A DNA stretch of 64,000 nucleotides from Salinivirgaceae bacterium (GCA_017527435.1 JAFXQB010000012.1:100609-164608), one strand, 5' to 3'. Shown: positions 51,462-63,297, counted from the first letter of the stretch. Notes: generated from the letters alone by a model not told the origin. Translations and numbers: made by a program.

Positions 51462-53845
51462 TTTGTAGCATATTTCAAACTAATATTTAAATCAGCCAAA
51501 TGTGCTTTGCATTTCTTTGCATTCCAGATATATATCTTTATCACATCGCCTTCCTGTAATTGATAGTTTTCGGCTCGCATGTTGTATGTGGTTGTGAAAT
51601 CGGCCCATTTGTTGAAATCGCTGAACCAATTGCCGCAAGGCTCTTCAGCGCTCCAATGAATCTGTTCACCGTTGCGCGATATTTCGGTAACAATTTTCAA
51701 ACCGTTAACGATGTCTGGCACATTGATTTTAAAACTAGTTGTGAAGATAATTTGGCTTTCATGTCCGGTAACTTCGTATTTGCATAGTTCCAGCGGAAAT
51801 TCATTGCTGATGTCGGCGGCATTGGCGCGGCCATCGAAATCACCGACTTCGAGCCCGGATTTTTGGAATAGGAACATACGCTCGCCGTGCGAGTTAACTT
51901 TGAAAACGGTGTAGAATCCGTTTTGCTGCATTTTGTTCTCAAGTAGCGCGTTGTTCGATGTCACATATTGATCTAGCGCGCGATAACTTTTTAATAAACT
52001 GCTGATATTGAGCGAGTCGGCAACGCTGGTCAGGGTCAGATGCTGACCGTTGTAGCCGATTTGTTTTGTGCTGTTGTCGTCGGTCAGGCAGCCGTGGGCA
52101 ACCATTCGGCTGATGGTGCGGCTGACATCGAGGAGCGGGGAGAAGGTGGTACAGCGGAACTGCTGCGCGGTGTCGAGTCCGCGGTTGAGCCATGCCACTT
52201 TGTCGGGTGTGCTGATGCCGTAGCGCTCTTTCAGCAAGGCAAGGAATGATGGCGTGATGTCGCGGTGCGATGCCAAGGCATCCATCTGGCGTGCGCTTTT
52301 CAGCATCGGCGACCAAATGACCAACGGAACATGATGAACTTCAATGGGTTCGGCCGATGTGTTGAAACTATGGTCGCCTGTTATCACAAAAATTGTGTTG
52401 TCGAATCCGGGCTTCTGTCTGTAGCCGTCAATCAGTTGTCGCAGACTTTTGTCGAGAAATAAGTATGATGCGTAAGCGCGTGTCATTGAACTGTTTACGC
52501 TAGTATTTGCTGCGTTTGCGATTGACAGATATTGATTGATGTATTTCTCTTCGTCGGGATATTCAAACGGGTCGTGGGTTGTCAGTGTCAGATAGACATC
52601 GATGCGTGGTTTGTTATCGTTTTTGATTGATTTTAAGGCTTCTGCAAACATAAAATCGTCATAGATTCCCCAATTGTTACGTTCGGGGACGGAATCGTAT
52701 AGGTGCTCATCGAGAGTGAAATCAATCTGGTTCTGGCGCATGAAGTAGCACATGTCGTCGAAGCAGAGCCACCCGCCATAGAAGAACGATGAGCGGTAGC
52801 CGTTCTGGTGAAGGATTTTCAGCAGCGAATGGTAGTCGGGGGCGTTGTCGCGAAGGTTCATAAATCCGGTTTTGCCCATAGGCAGGGCGCCAAAAATCGA
52901 TGGCAGAGCCTGAATTGTGCGCATTGATGTCGATAGGCAGTTGGTCCAACAAAGGCTGTTAGCCGCCAGCGAGTCGAGGAACGGAGTGGCTGACGGCACT
53001 GTGCTGTTCTTGCCGCTAAACTCGCGGCCGAGGCCTTCAACCACAACAAAAACAAGGTTTGGTTTCTCGTCTTTCAGATTGAAAAAGTCGGACAGCGTAT
53101 TCCGGCTATTGTCGTTGTGCAGAAACGGGAAATCGGTGCTTATAAACTGATGTTCAGGGAAATGATTTTGAAAAAGTGCGGCATCTTCGGCTATCGGATT
53201 GCTTGATTTCTGATTGAAACCGCTTGCAACGCTGCTCACAAAATGGCGCAGTTTGTTGTCGGCGGTGTATTGGTCTTTTGAGTTGTCCATCATCGGCTTT
53301 CCAAAGCAAAATCCAGCAAAAATAATTAGTAGATAAATGCCATACATCCAATTCTTTATATGGTAATCGCGTCTTGAAGCCAAATAGTAAAACGCAGGAA
53401 TGCCAATAATGAAAATGTAACTCCACCACGCGGCCTTTTGCGACGAGCCGATGATGCCGAAAATCTCTTTCAGCGAGTAGGCGAAGAGTGACCTGTCGAG
53501 TGGTACGCCGGCAATAGAGTAGTAGGTGATGAGTATGCAGGAAATTAGAATGGTTATGGTAGTTATTATTCTGAAAATCAGTTTGCTGATTTTTGGTGAA
53601 AACCAATCAACAACAGCAAAAACAACAAAGACTGGCACTGACAAGCGTGCGATGAGCCAAATGTCATATAAACAACCAATAATATTTATCTTCAGACAGT
53701 TACCAAGTCCATATGCCGATTGCAGCAAAAACACTTCATAAAGCCGGGCCGCGGCGGCCACAATGAGCAACGGAGCGGTTATGGCGAAAAATTTTAAAAA
53801 GGTTTGATGTATTTTCTGAATTGAAATTTCAAAATGACTGTTCAT
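51458..53845 (-). CDS. LTA synthase-like membrane sulfatase-fold protein (first of tandem pair)
   Basis: 795 residues, paralogue of the downstream gene with the same layout: five membrane helices, catalytic domain with FVVVEGLGREFSGKN, CLSTSMRTIQALPSIFGA, THDPFEYP and FVITGDHSFN, and a C-terminal beta-rich domain (VIKIYIWNAKKCKAHLADLN) matching the one in the paralogue (IFKLYIWNNHKSRMTYDNLY). The shared C-terminal module, absent from classical LtaS, may bind the acceptor glycan. Preceded by the GDPD-like lipoprotein gene at a distance of 32 bases; the three genes look like one operon acting on a phosphodiester-substituted envelope polymer. Confidence 0.85.
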   Translation of the reverse strand: MNSHFEISIQKIHQTFLKFFAITAPLLIVAAAARLYEVFLLQSAYGLGNCLKINIIGCLYDIWLIARLSVPVFVVFAVVDWFSPKISKLIFRIITTITILISCILITYYSIAGVPLDRSLFAYSLKEIFGIIGSSQKAAWWSYIFIIGIPAFYYLASRRDYHIKNWMYGIYLLIIFAGFCFGKPMMDNSKDQYTADNKLRHFVSSVASGFNQKSSNPIAEDAALFQNHFPEHQFISTDFPFLHNDNSRNTLSDFFNLKDEKPNLVFVVVEGLGREFSGKNSTVPSATPFLDSLAANSLCWTNCLSTSMRTIQALPSIFGALPMGKTGFMNLRDNAPDYHSLLKILHQNGYRSSFFYGGWLCFDDMCYFMRQNQIDFTLDEHLYDSVPERNNWGIYDDFMFAEALKSIKNDNKPRIDVYLTLTTHDPFEYPDEEKYINQYLSIANAANTSVNSSMTRAYASYLFLDKSLRQLIDGYRQKPGFDNTIFVITGDHSFNTSAEPIEVHHVPLVIWSPMLKSARQMDALASHRDITPSFLALLKERYGISTPDKVAWLNRGLDTAQQFRCTTFSPLLDVSRTISRMVAHGCLTDDNSTKQIGYNGQHLTLTSVADSLNISSLLKSYRALDQYVTSNNALLENKMQQNGFYTVFKVNSHGERMFLFQKSGLEVGDFDGRANAADISNEFPLELCKYEVTGHESQIIFTTSFKINVPDIVNGLKIVTEISRNGEQIHWSAEEPCGNWFSDFNKWADFTTTYNMRAENYQLQEGDVIKIYIWNAKKCKAHLADLNISLKYATK

Positions 53846-53877
53846 TTCTTAATACGATTAGTATCCGTCTTTTATGA

Positions 53878-54603
53878 TTAATACAAAATTGGTTGGTCAT
53901 AATCAACAAGAACGACTTTAACTTGATTGTCGAGGCATAACTCTCGTGTTATTGCGGCATTTTTTTCTGAATAATTCACGGGTGTTTGCCATAGATGAAG
54001 ATTTATATCGGTGAAATATTGTTTTATGATGTCTCGCATTCGGTAATCGGCACTTATGGCATCAGGGTGGGCGATTTCTATCTGTTCAAGTACTTTTGCG
54101 TGCCAAGCCGCAGTGTCAGGCTTATTATCAAGGGCTATATTGTCAACCCACAGCGAAGTCATTATTCCTTTTTCTTTGGCCTTTTTCAGCGCAACCGAAC
54201 TCCAACTTTCGACAAAAAACTTGTTTCTGAATTTGTGTTTTTTTGATAGGGCGATGATGGTGTCGCAAATGGCGCCGGTAGTGTCGTACAGGTTTTTTAC
54301 ATCAAGCCAATAGTGTATTTTTGTATTGTTGAGCTGTTGCAGATATTCTTTGAAAGTTAGCCTGTTGTTAAGTTCTTCATCATGGCTGACATATAAATTG
54401 TAAGTCGTTGTATCGAAAAACAAATCAACTTCAATGCCATCGAATAGTTCAATCTTTAGGTTTGCTTCTTCGGGTGTGTTGACTTTGTGTGCCCAGATTT
54501 TCGATTGGGGGTAAAAATTGAATCCTTTCTCACAACTTGAAAATGAGCAAATTGCAAGTAGTAGAATAATAAATGCGAATATTTTGTTCAATTTCATCAG
54601 CAA
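53878..54603 (-). CDS. GDPD-like lipoprotein
   Basis: 241 residues with a lipoprotein signal ending SFSSC. The chain has the glycerophosphodiester phosphodiesterase pattern: WAHKVNTPEEANLKIELF, GIEVDLFFDTTTYNLYVSHD (metal-binding Glu, Asp and catalytic His-Asp pair), IHYWLDVKN, and VESWSSVALKKAKEKG. The first catalytic His is present as AHKVNT where classical enzymes have HRG. It is therefore probably a divergent GDPD acting on phosphodiesters in the periplasm or outer membrane. First gene of the operon with the two LTA synthase-like enzymes. Start could also be the second Met at 54597. Confidence 0.75.
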   Translation of the reverse strand: MLMKLNKIFAFIILLLAICSFSSCEKGFNFYPQSKIWAHKVNTPEEANLKIELFDGIEVDLFFDTTTYNLYVSHDEELNNRLTFKEYLQQLNNTKIHYWLDVKNLYDTTGAICDTIIALSKKHKFRNKFFVESWSSVALKKAKEKGIMTSLWVDNIALDNKPDTAAWHAKVLEQIEIAHPDAISADYRMRDIIKQYFTDINLHLWQTPVNYSEKNAAITRELCLDNQVKVVLVDYDQPILY

Positions 54604-54794
54604 TTAGTGTCTCATTAGAAATCAGTCCCGCAAAACTACATCAACCCATCTGCATTTCCAAAATGTTCGTTTTTGCGTTGCCCGATTCAAAAAATCCGTT
54701 TTTGCTGCCGCACAAAACCGAAAATAGTGTAAATTTGAATTTACTTCCGTTTTAATCGGCGGGGGCTTGTTTTTCGAACTAAAAGGCGAGAGAT

Positions 54795-57623
54795 ATGATG
54801 GTTGGAAAATTGCGCAAGTTGCTGGTTATGTTGCCGATATTTTGCTTTATGACGGCTTCGGCAACCGATACACTCACTGTTTATTCGCAGATAAATATCT
54901 ATCCGTATTACTTTGATACAGAAGAAGGTAATATTGGCATTATGCCAGAAGTGCTGACCGATATGTTAGGCGACAGGTATGGAATGAACTATTACACGCT
55001 CACTTGCGAGACTTGCGACGAAAATTTCCATCCTGACATCATCTGCTGCCCGGCTGACGAGCCAGTGCCCGACGGGTACGTCAAACATCAGTTGCCTTTG
55101 CAGATAAACTATGTTGTATGCTTCCGCAGGGGCGAGCCTGTCGAATCGATTTTCAGTCTGTCCAACAAGAAGGTCATCATTGTGCGCAACGACTATCCGT
55201 TTGAGCCACTCTACCGTCACCGCACGTCACATATCCTGAACGTCGCCTCGGTTGATGAAGCGCTGCGGATTCTCTCGAGCGGCTACAACGACTGTGCCGT
55301 ACTGCCACTGTCGGCCGTGCTGCCTGTGCTTTCCGAAAACAAATACAAAAACATCGATTTCCTGCCCACACCATACATTGTCAAGCCGCTGGCTTTGGCA
55401 GTCAGGAAAGGTGCGCGGGAACTCGACAGCATGGTGAACGTCACACTTCAGAATCTGCTCAGCAACGGCGAATTTGAGTCGATTAGTGAGCGCTGGCTGA
55501 GCTATGTGCCTAGCTCTCAAAAAAGTGCGCCGTTTTGGCTCTATGGCCTTGTGGCGCTGCTTTTGCTCACTGTGGTGGTTATGTACATCTGGATTCGGAC
55601 GCTTTATGACGAAACCAACGACTCATCGCGAGAGCTGATTAACAGTATGATTCATAATCCGTTGTCGCCGCTTGTGATGCCGGCCGGCAATCCGCTTTTG
55701 CAGAAGATAATGTCGAGCGCGCCGTTCTGGTTCGCCATCAGCAATCACGACGGAAAGATTGTCCGCGCAAGCCGCGCTTTTCTGCATGGCGTGGCGCAGA
55801 TTGACGAACTGCCGTCGAACGGGCTCACCTGGACCGACCTTTTCGAAGAACAAACGGCCGAACAGTTGCTCGATGCCGACAATCAGATTTTTGAAGGCAG
55901 GGTCAATTCGGTGCTGAAAACCATTGAATACAAGTCGAAATATTTCAATGCATCGTGCTGGACAGTCAAACATCCGTTCAAGTATGACAACCGCCCCGAG
56001 ATTTTTGTAATCACAGCTGTGGTCTCGCCGGTGTTCGATTCCAATCTGTTCTTCAGCAATATGACGCCTGATGCTATGATTCAGACCATCATCGACACAT
56101 CGTCAGACCTGATTTACCTTAAATCGGTTGCAGGCGTCTATCTGCAAGTGAACAAGGCCTTCTGCGACTATTACCAGACAACTCGGGAAAATATTGCCGG
56201 TAAAACCGACGCGGAAATATTCGGACCGAAAGACGCAGAACGCAACCTTGAGTCGGACAAACTTGTTTATGAAAACGGCGAAACGTGGACCGAGCAGGCC
56301 TGGCACACTGACTCACAGTGCATCGACCATAAGTTTGAAAACTGCAAAATGCCGCTCATCACCCCCGACGGCCGCATTTTCGGTATTGTGGGCATTGCAC
56401 ACGACATCACCGACACCGAGCGCTACACCAAGCAGATTAAGAGCATGAACGACAAGCTGCAGGAATCTGACCGGCTCAAACTGTCGTTCCTTGTCAATTT
56501 GGGGCACGATATCCGCATCCCGATTAAGACTATCATTGAGTACAGCGACATGCTTGCCGACAACGACCTGACCTATGACCAGCGCATCGAAATAATAGAA
56601 ATGATTCAGACCAACGGCAACCTGCTCATCGACCTTGTCGGCGATATGATTGACTACTCGAAGATTGAAGCCGGATACATCCAGATTAAATATTCCGATT
56701 TCAATCTGAATTCAGTGGTGGCCGACGTCTACAACATGGCCAACAGCAAGAAGATGCAGTTGAACAAGGACAATATGTACATCTCACTGCTCATTGATAC
56801 TATTGAAGATGACATAATGATTCACAGCGACTCGTTCCGCCTGATGCAGATTCTGAAAAACATGCTAACCACCATCATTAAATTCGCCAACACTGACACC
56901 ATATATTTCGGCTATCGTACCGCACAGGACAAAGTATTTTTCTTTGTCAACACCGATCGGGGCGACCTTTCGCATGAGGAACTTGAAGCGTACGCCAATG
57001 AGCACGAAGGCAGTGATGTGTCGCTGTCGCAGATTGAAGAATCTTACGGCATTTCAATCATCATCGCTCAAAGTGTGATAAACATGATGGGCGGTAAACT
57101 CTGGGTTGAGGACATCAATTCGGGGCATCCGAGTTTCATCTTCTACATACCTTATGAACGTGACGAGGAACTCTCAACCATCATGTACGACTCGAAAAAC
57201 AACGAGTTCGAGATACCTGATTGGACGGGACATACAATCCTGATTGCTGAGGATGAGGAACTTAACTTTATTCTGCTTCAAGGTCTGATGCTGCGCACCA
57301 AGGTGAAGGTGATTCGCGCCAAGAACGGAATTGAAGCCATTCAGCAGTACAAGGACAACCCTGATATTGACGTGGTGCTGATGGACGTGCGAATGCCCGA
57401 GATGAACGGTCTCGACGCTTCGGAGGAGATTCTTGAGTACGACCGCAACGCCGACATCATTGCACAAACGGCTTACGCCATTCCTGAAGTGGCCGAGCGC
57501 TGCAGGAAAATCGGCATTCACAAACTGCTTGAGAAACCAATTGACCAAGGCGAGCTGCTTGCCGAGTGCGACAAATATATGCAGTACAAGCATGCTGCAA
57601 ATGATAATGAATTGATGGAGTGA
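54795..57623 (+). CDS. Hybrid sensor protein: periplasmic solute-binding domain, PAS, histidine kinase, receiver
   Basis: 942 residues. Signal peptide 1-23; periplasmic SBP_bac_3-type domain about 25-235; membrane helix about 245-267; PAS-like domains about 300-560, the second typical (IYLKSVAGVYLQVNKAFCDY, GRIFGIVGIAHDITD); dimerisation helix with LGHDIRIPIKTIIEYSDML, His near 571; ATPase domain about 680-790; receiver about 815-935 with LIAEDEELN, LMDVRMPEMNG (phospho-acceptor Asp near 863) and LEKPID. The ATPase domain is degenerate: N-box NMLTTIIKFA lacks the second Asn, G1 reads VNTDRGDL and G2 reads SYGISIII. No cognate regulator is adjacent. The ligand class could be amino acids or similar solutes. 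Confidence 0.85.
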   Translation: MMVGKLRKLLVMLPIFCFMTASATDTLTVYSQINIYPYYFDTEEGNIGIMPEVLTDMLGDRYGMNYYTLTCETCDENFHPDIICCPADEPVPDGYVKHQLPLQINYVVCFRRGEPVESIFSLSNKKVIIVRNDYPFEPLYRHRTSHILNVASVDEALRILSSGYNDCAVLPLSAVLPVLSENKYKNIDFLPTPYIVKPLALAVRKGARELDSMVNVTLQNLLSNGEFESISERWLSYVPSSQKSAPFWLYGLVALLLLTVVVMYIWIRTLYDETNDSSRELINSMIHNPLSPLVMPAGNPLLQKIMSSAPFWFAISNHDGKIVRASRAFLHGVAQIDELPSNGLTWTDLFEEQTAEQLLDADNQIFEGRVNSVLKTIEYKSKYFNASCWTVKHPFKYDNRPEIFVITAVVSPVFDSNLFFSNMTPDAMIQTIIDTSSDLIYLKSVAGVYLQVNKAFCDYYQTTRENIAGKTDAEIFGPKDAERNLESDKLVYENGETWTEQAWHTDSQCIDHKFENCKMPLITPDGRIFGIVGIAHDITDTERYTKQIKSMNDKLQESDRLKLSFLVNLGHDIRIPIKTIIEYSDMLADNDLTYDQRIEIIEMIQTNGNLLIDLVGDMIDYSKIEAGYIQIKYSDFNLNSVVADVYNMANSKKMQLNKDNMYISLLIDTIEDDIMIHSDSFRLMQILKNMLTTIIKFANTDTIYFGYRTAQDKVFFFVNTDRGDLSHEELEAYANEHEGSDVSLSQIEESYGISIIIAQSVINMMGGKLWVEDINSGHPSFIFYIPYERDEELSTIMYDSKNNEFEIPDWTGHTILIAEDEELNFILLQGLMLRTKVKVIRAKNGIEAIQQYKDNPDIDVVLMDVRMPEMNGLDASEEILEYDRNADIIAQTAYAIPEVAERCRKIGIHKLLEKPIDQGELLAECDKYMQYKHAANDNELME

Positions 57624-57630
57624 TACTTAT

Positions 57631-59793
<2,163 letters not shown>

Positions 59794-59850
59794 TATTCAA
59801 GTTTTTCCCGAAATAGTGCATCTGACATATTTTTCGCTGATAATTAGCAT

Positions 59851-59881
59851 TTTGTTATATAACAACCAATAAGTAATTTTG
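59851..59881 (+). promoter_or_regulatory. Bacteroidetes promoter with embedded palindrome, DUF1538/PII operon
   Basis: TTTG (59851-59854), exactly 19 bases, TAATTTTG (59874-59881) is a consensus promoter. A perfect 14-base palindrome TTGTTATATAACAA (59852-59865) overlaps the -33 box, well placed for a repressor. The leader is about 58 bases. Confidence 0.7.
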
Positions 59882-59944
59882 AAGAGTTGTTTTTAATGCT
59901 TTTTTAAAAACTAATAATTTGTATATCAATAAAATAGAATAATC

Positions 59945-62002
59945 ATGTTAGACAAAAAACGTCTTCCGATTGGCGATTCGCTTGCAATGATAGGCGGCTA
60001 CGCCAAATCGCGGATTATGGGACAGATAAAGTCGGTAGCCTTTATCATCCTATACCTTGTGTTTTTTCAGGTGGCCATTCTGCGCACGCCGCTGGCCAAC
60101 GCTTGGGGAACAGCGGGCGGCATTGCCCTTGTGGTGTTCGGTCTGGCCTTCTTCCTTGAGGGGCTCGTGCTGGGTATGATGCCCATTGGCGAGCGCGTGG
60201 GAGTGAAGTTGCCCGCCAAAGTTGGCATTGTGCCAATCTGCATTTTCGGCGTCATTCTGGGCTTTGGCTCAACGCTTGCCGAGCCTGCCATCAGTTCGCT
60301 GAAGACGGCTGGCGCAACCATCACGGCGTGGGACTCACCGCTGCTTTATATGATTCTCGACAAATACTCGGGAATGCTTGTCAACGCTGTTGGAGCGGGC
60401 GTGGGCTTGGCTGTGGCGCTCGGTATGTGCCGATTCTACTATGGCTGGAACATCAAACCGATAATATTCGTGGTCATTCCGCTGGTTATGGCAATGACGG
60501 TTTACGCGTCGTTTAACGCCAATCTGTCGAAGATAATCGGCCTGGCTTGGGACTGTGGCGCCGTAACCACTGGTGCAGTGACCGTGCCGCTTGTGCTGGC
60601 GCTGGGTATCGGCGTTTCGCGCACGGCCAACAAGGGCTCGGGCAATGACGGCGGATTCGGCATCATTATGCTGGCGTCGGCATTTCCGATTGCGGCTGTG
60701 CTGGGGCTTGGCTTGTATCTGAACACGCTCATTCCCGCCGCCACAACGGAGGAAGTCTTCTTCGCGCCTGAAAACAAGACCGTTTCGGCTCAACTGTTCA
60801 ACGGCAACGAGGCAATGATTGCCGAGCACGCCTTCACTCACGGTAGTGAAGCGGGCCGCCGCGCCTTGTTCGGCAACGATTCGGCGCAGTTCGACAAAGC
60901 CGTTATGGCCATCGCCACAAACGATTCGGTTTGCAAGAAATATCTTGGAAATGAGACACTTCAGGAGTGGCTCGCACTTCGCGCAAGCGATTATGAGCGC
61001 GGGCTGCTGTCGTCGGTTGAGATTGCAAGCGAGGCGCCCGTCACCGAGCCGCTGAGCACAACGCTCAAAGAGGAGACGGTTGGCGGCCTGCGGGCTGTGA
61101 TTCCGCTCACGCTGCTGCTCATTCTGGTGCTCACGCTTTTCCTTCGCGAGAAAATCCGCAACAAAGACGAAGTGGCTCTGGGCCTGACATTCACGCTGGT
61201 GGGTATGATTCTGCTCACATCGGGCATCAAACTTGGTTTGGGCTCGCTCGGCGGCGAAGTGGGCTCGCAGTTGCCGAAGGCTTTCGCAAGCGAGGAGAAG
61301 TTTGTTGAGCAGGTGGTTATCAATAATTTCGATAGCACAATGCTCTACAGCGGCATCAGCCCCGAAGGCGAAAATCTGACCTTCTTCAACCTTTACGAGA
61401 AGGGCGAGGTTAAGCCCGTTGAGTTCAATCCCGCTTATTACGACAGTGAGAAACACACTTATACACAGATAATTACCGAAAAGCCGCTGTTCAACAGCAA
61501 GTTGTCGGTTTTGGGACTTGTGCTGGTGCTGCTGTTCGCCTTCGGCCTTGGCTATGGCGCGACACTTGCCGAGCCCGCGCTTAACGCATTGGGAATCACC
61601 GTTGAAGACCTGACCGTTGGCGCCATCAAGCGCAAGCAGATTGTGCAGGTGGTGTCGGTGGGCGTGGGAATGGGCATTGTGCTCGGTTTGGCGCGCATCT
61701 TGTTCGATTTGCCGCTTGTCTGGCTGATAGTCATCTCTTACGGTTTGCTGCTGATTCTCACCATTTTCAGCGAGGACGGATTCGCGTCAATCGCCTGGGA
61801 TAGCGGCGGCGTGACCACAGGACCCGTGACCGTGCCGCTGGTGCTGGCTCTGGGCCTTGGAATCGGCGGAGCGCTCAACATTTCCGACGGTTTCGGCATT
61901 CTGGCAATGGCTTCGGCCTGGCCAATCATCACTGTGCTTCTGTTCGGCATCTTCACCCGACTGAAACAACGTAAAACCCTAAAGACCAATGACAATGAAT
62001 GA
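59945..62002 (+). CDS. DUF1538 membrane protein with internal duplication
   Basis: 685 residues with about twelve to fourteen membrane helices. Two copies of a DUF1538 unit are seen: the first has FGSTLAEPAISSLK (about 107) and WDCGAVTTGAVTVPLVLALG (about 200), the second has YGATLAEPALNALG (about 537) and WDSGGVTTGPVTVPLVLALG (about 618). A soluble insert of about 110 residues (265-380) and a second short one (455-515) lie between helices. The inverted-repeat-like helix layout and Gly/Thr-rich signature loops suggest a transporter. The following gene overlaps by 14 bases and encodes PII-like domains, which commonly gate transporters. Substrate unknown. Confidence 0.85.
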   Translation: MLDKKRLPIGDSLAMIGGYAKSRIMGQIKSVAFIILYLVFFQVAILRTPLANAWGTAGGIALVVFGLAFFLEGLVLGMMPIGERVGVKLPAKVGIVPICIFGVILGFGSTLAEPAISSLKTAGATITAWDSPLLYMILDKYSGMLVNAVGAGVGLAVALGMCRFYYGWNIKPIIFVVIPLVMAMTVYASFNANLSKIIGLAWDCGAVTTGAVTVPLVLALGIGVSRTANKGSGNDGGFGIIMLASAFPIAAVLGLGLYLNTLIPAATTEEVFFAPENKTVSAQLFNGNEAMIAEHAFTHGSEAGRRALFGNDSAQFDKAVMAIATNDSVCKKYLGNETLQEWLALRASDYERGLLSSVEIASEAPVTEPLSTTLKEETVGGLRAVIPLTLLLILVLTLFLREKIRNKDEVALGLTFTLVGMILLTSGIKLGLGSLGGEVGSQLPKAFASEEKFVEQVVINNFDSTMLYSGISPEGENLTFFNLYEKGEVKPVEFNPAYYDSEKHTYTQIITEKPLFNSKLSVLGLVLVLLFAFGLGYGATLAEPALNALGITVEDLTVGAIKRKQIVQVVSVGVGMGIVLGLARILFDLPLVWLIVISYGLLLILTIFSEDGFASIAWDSGGVTTGPVTVPLVLALGLGIGGALNISDGFGILAMASAWPIITVLLFGIFTRLKQRKTLKTNDNE

Positions 62003-63206
62003 TAATATGGAAATGGAGAAGGCGAGCAGGAACCGCGCGTTCTCGCCGTCGCGTACCGTTTGGCGGACGCAAATGGCCAAAGGCATCTACACGCCGCACC
62101 GCGTGAGCCTTATAACCTGTATGATTAACAATAATTTGGCGCCTGTTGTGCAGGATTTTCTGACGCAACTCGAGGTTGACGCCTACATTGAGCAGGCCCG
62201 AAACGTGCGCGAACTTGTCAAGCCGCTGCCGTTCGGCATTCCTGGCGACACAGTGAAGTTAAGAAGCACACCTTCAACCATTTTCCGCTTCACCGTGCCG
62301 CGCGAGAACGTGAGAGACACCATTGGCGCCATCATCGCCCTGGCGGGACTGAACGTGCCTGGCCGCGGAACCATCTTCTCGCAGGACCTTATGGAGTTCA
62401 GCAATCAGCCACCTGTCATAAATCTGGCTTTTCTGGATAGCAAAAAGGTTGAAAACAACGACGTTACGCTGCTGAATCACCTTTCGTATATGATTTGCGT
62501 TCTGTCGGAGAACGGCGAGGGCGACAATCTGGCCAAGAACGCGCTCGACCTGGGCATCTGCGTGCCGCAACTCACCAACGCCACTGGCAATGACATCCGC
62601 GACCAACTGGGCCTTATCCGCGTCACCATTCCCGCCGAGAAGGAGATTGTGCACCTGATTATGCCCGAGCAGGATTCGAGCAGCATTGCCCAACTGCTGG
62701 CAGAGCAGGCCAAACTCGACCGCCCTGGACGTGGATTCATCTACCAAACGCCTATCACTGTGGGACTTATCGACACCTATATGAAGATTGGCGGGCAGAA
62801 GTTCGCCGCGTCAATGGAGCAGGTGATAGCCGCCATCGACTCGCTCAAGGGCAACACCAACTGGCGCCGCCGCTTGGACGCCGAAGGGTCGGCCGACAAC
62901 CGCAACGCTTGTGTTCATTCTGACAACTGCGAGGTAACCATCATATCGGACGAGGACCGCATCGACGACCTGCGCGCCACCTGCCTGAGCGTGGGCGCAA
63001 CAGGCGCAACCACAACGCGCATCACCCGCATATCGGGGCAAGGCGAACTTGGCAAACAGTCGCTCGTGCGCAGCGCCGTGAGCATCCCCGCTTCAATGGC
63101 CGACGCGGTGGTTGATTCGCTGCTGCAAATCAGCACCATCGACAAGGAAAACGTTGACAAAATCAAAGTTCTCGACTCGCCTTCGACGTATGTCAGGGCG
63201 CTGTAG
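61989..63206 (+). CDS. Protein with tandem PII-like domains, partner of DUF1538
   Basis: 405 residues. After a 35-residue basic N-terminus come three domains with ferredoxin-like character: about 37-155 with VSLITCMINNN and NVPGRGTIFS, about 165-290 with LIRVTIPAEKEI and RPGRGFIYQTPI, and about 312-400 with CEVTIISDEDRIDDLRATCL. GRGxI in the first two is the PII signature at the nucleotide-binding site; the third lacks it. A trimer-forming fold repeated three times in one chain could be a single-chain pseudo-trimer. It overlaps the DUF1538 gene by 14 bases, so it is very probably a regulatory partner of that membrane protein. Confidence 0.82.
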   Translation: MTMNDNMEMEKASRNRAFSPSRTVWRTQMAKGIYTPHRVSLITCMINNNLAPVVQDFLTQLEVDAYIEQARNVRELVKPLPFGIPGDTVKLRSTPSTIFRFTVPRENVRDTIGAIIALAGLNVPGRGTIFSQDLMEFSNQPPVINLAFLDSKKVENNDVTLLNHLSYMICVLSENGEGDNLAKNALDLGICVPQLTNATGNDIRDQLGLIRVTIPAEKEIVHLIMPEQDSSSIAQLLAEQAKLDRPGRGFIYQTPITVGLIDTYMKIGGQKFAASMEQVIAAIDSLKGNTNWRRRLDAEGSADNRNACVHSDNCEVTIISDEDRIDDLRATCLSVGATGATTTRITRISGQGELGKQSLVRSAVSIPASMADAVVDSLLQISTIDKENVDKIKVLDSPSTYVRAL

Positions 63207-63228
63207 GAGAGAGTGTTAGATAACACAG

Positions 63229-63262
63229 AAGGCCGCCTGAAGACGATTCGGGCGGCCTTTTT
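63229..63262 (+). terminator. Rho-independent terminator of the DUF1538/PII operon
   Basis: AAGGCCGCC and GGGCGGCCTT pair around a 12-base loop and are followed by TTT. Confidence 0.88.
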
Positions 63263-63297
63263 AGCTCTATAGGCAACGAAAAGACATTGCTTTTTGC

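Noticed and set aside
60335..61456. 373-codon open frame antisense to the DUF1538 gene
   Set aside because: Composition rich in His, Arg, Gln and Asn typical of antisense shadows of membrane proteins; no motifs or ribosome-binding site.
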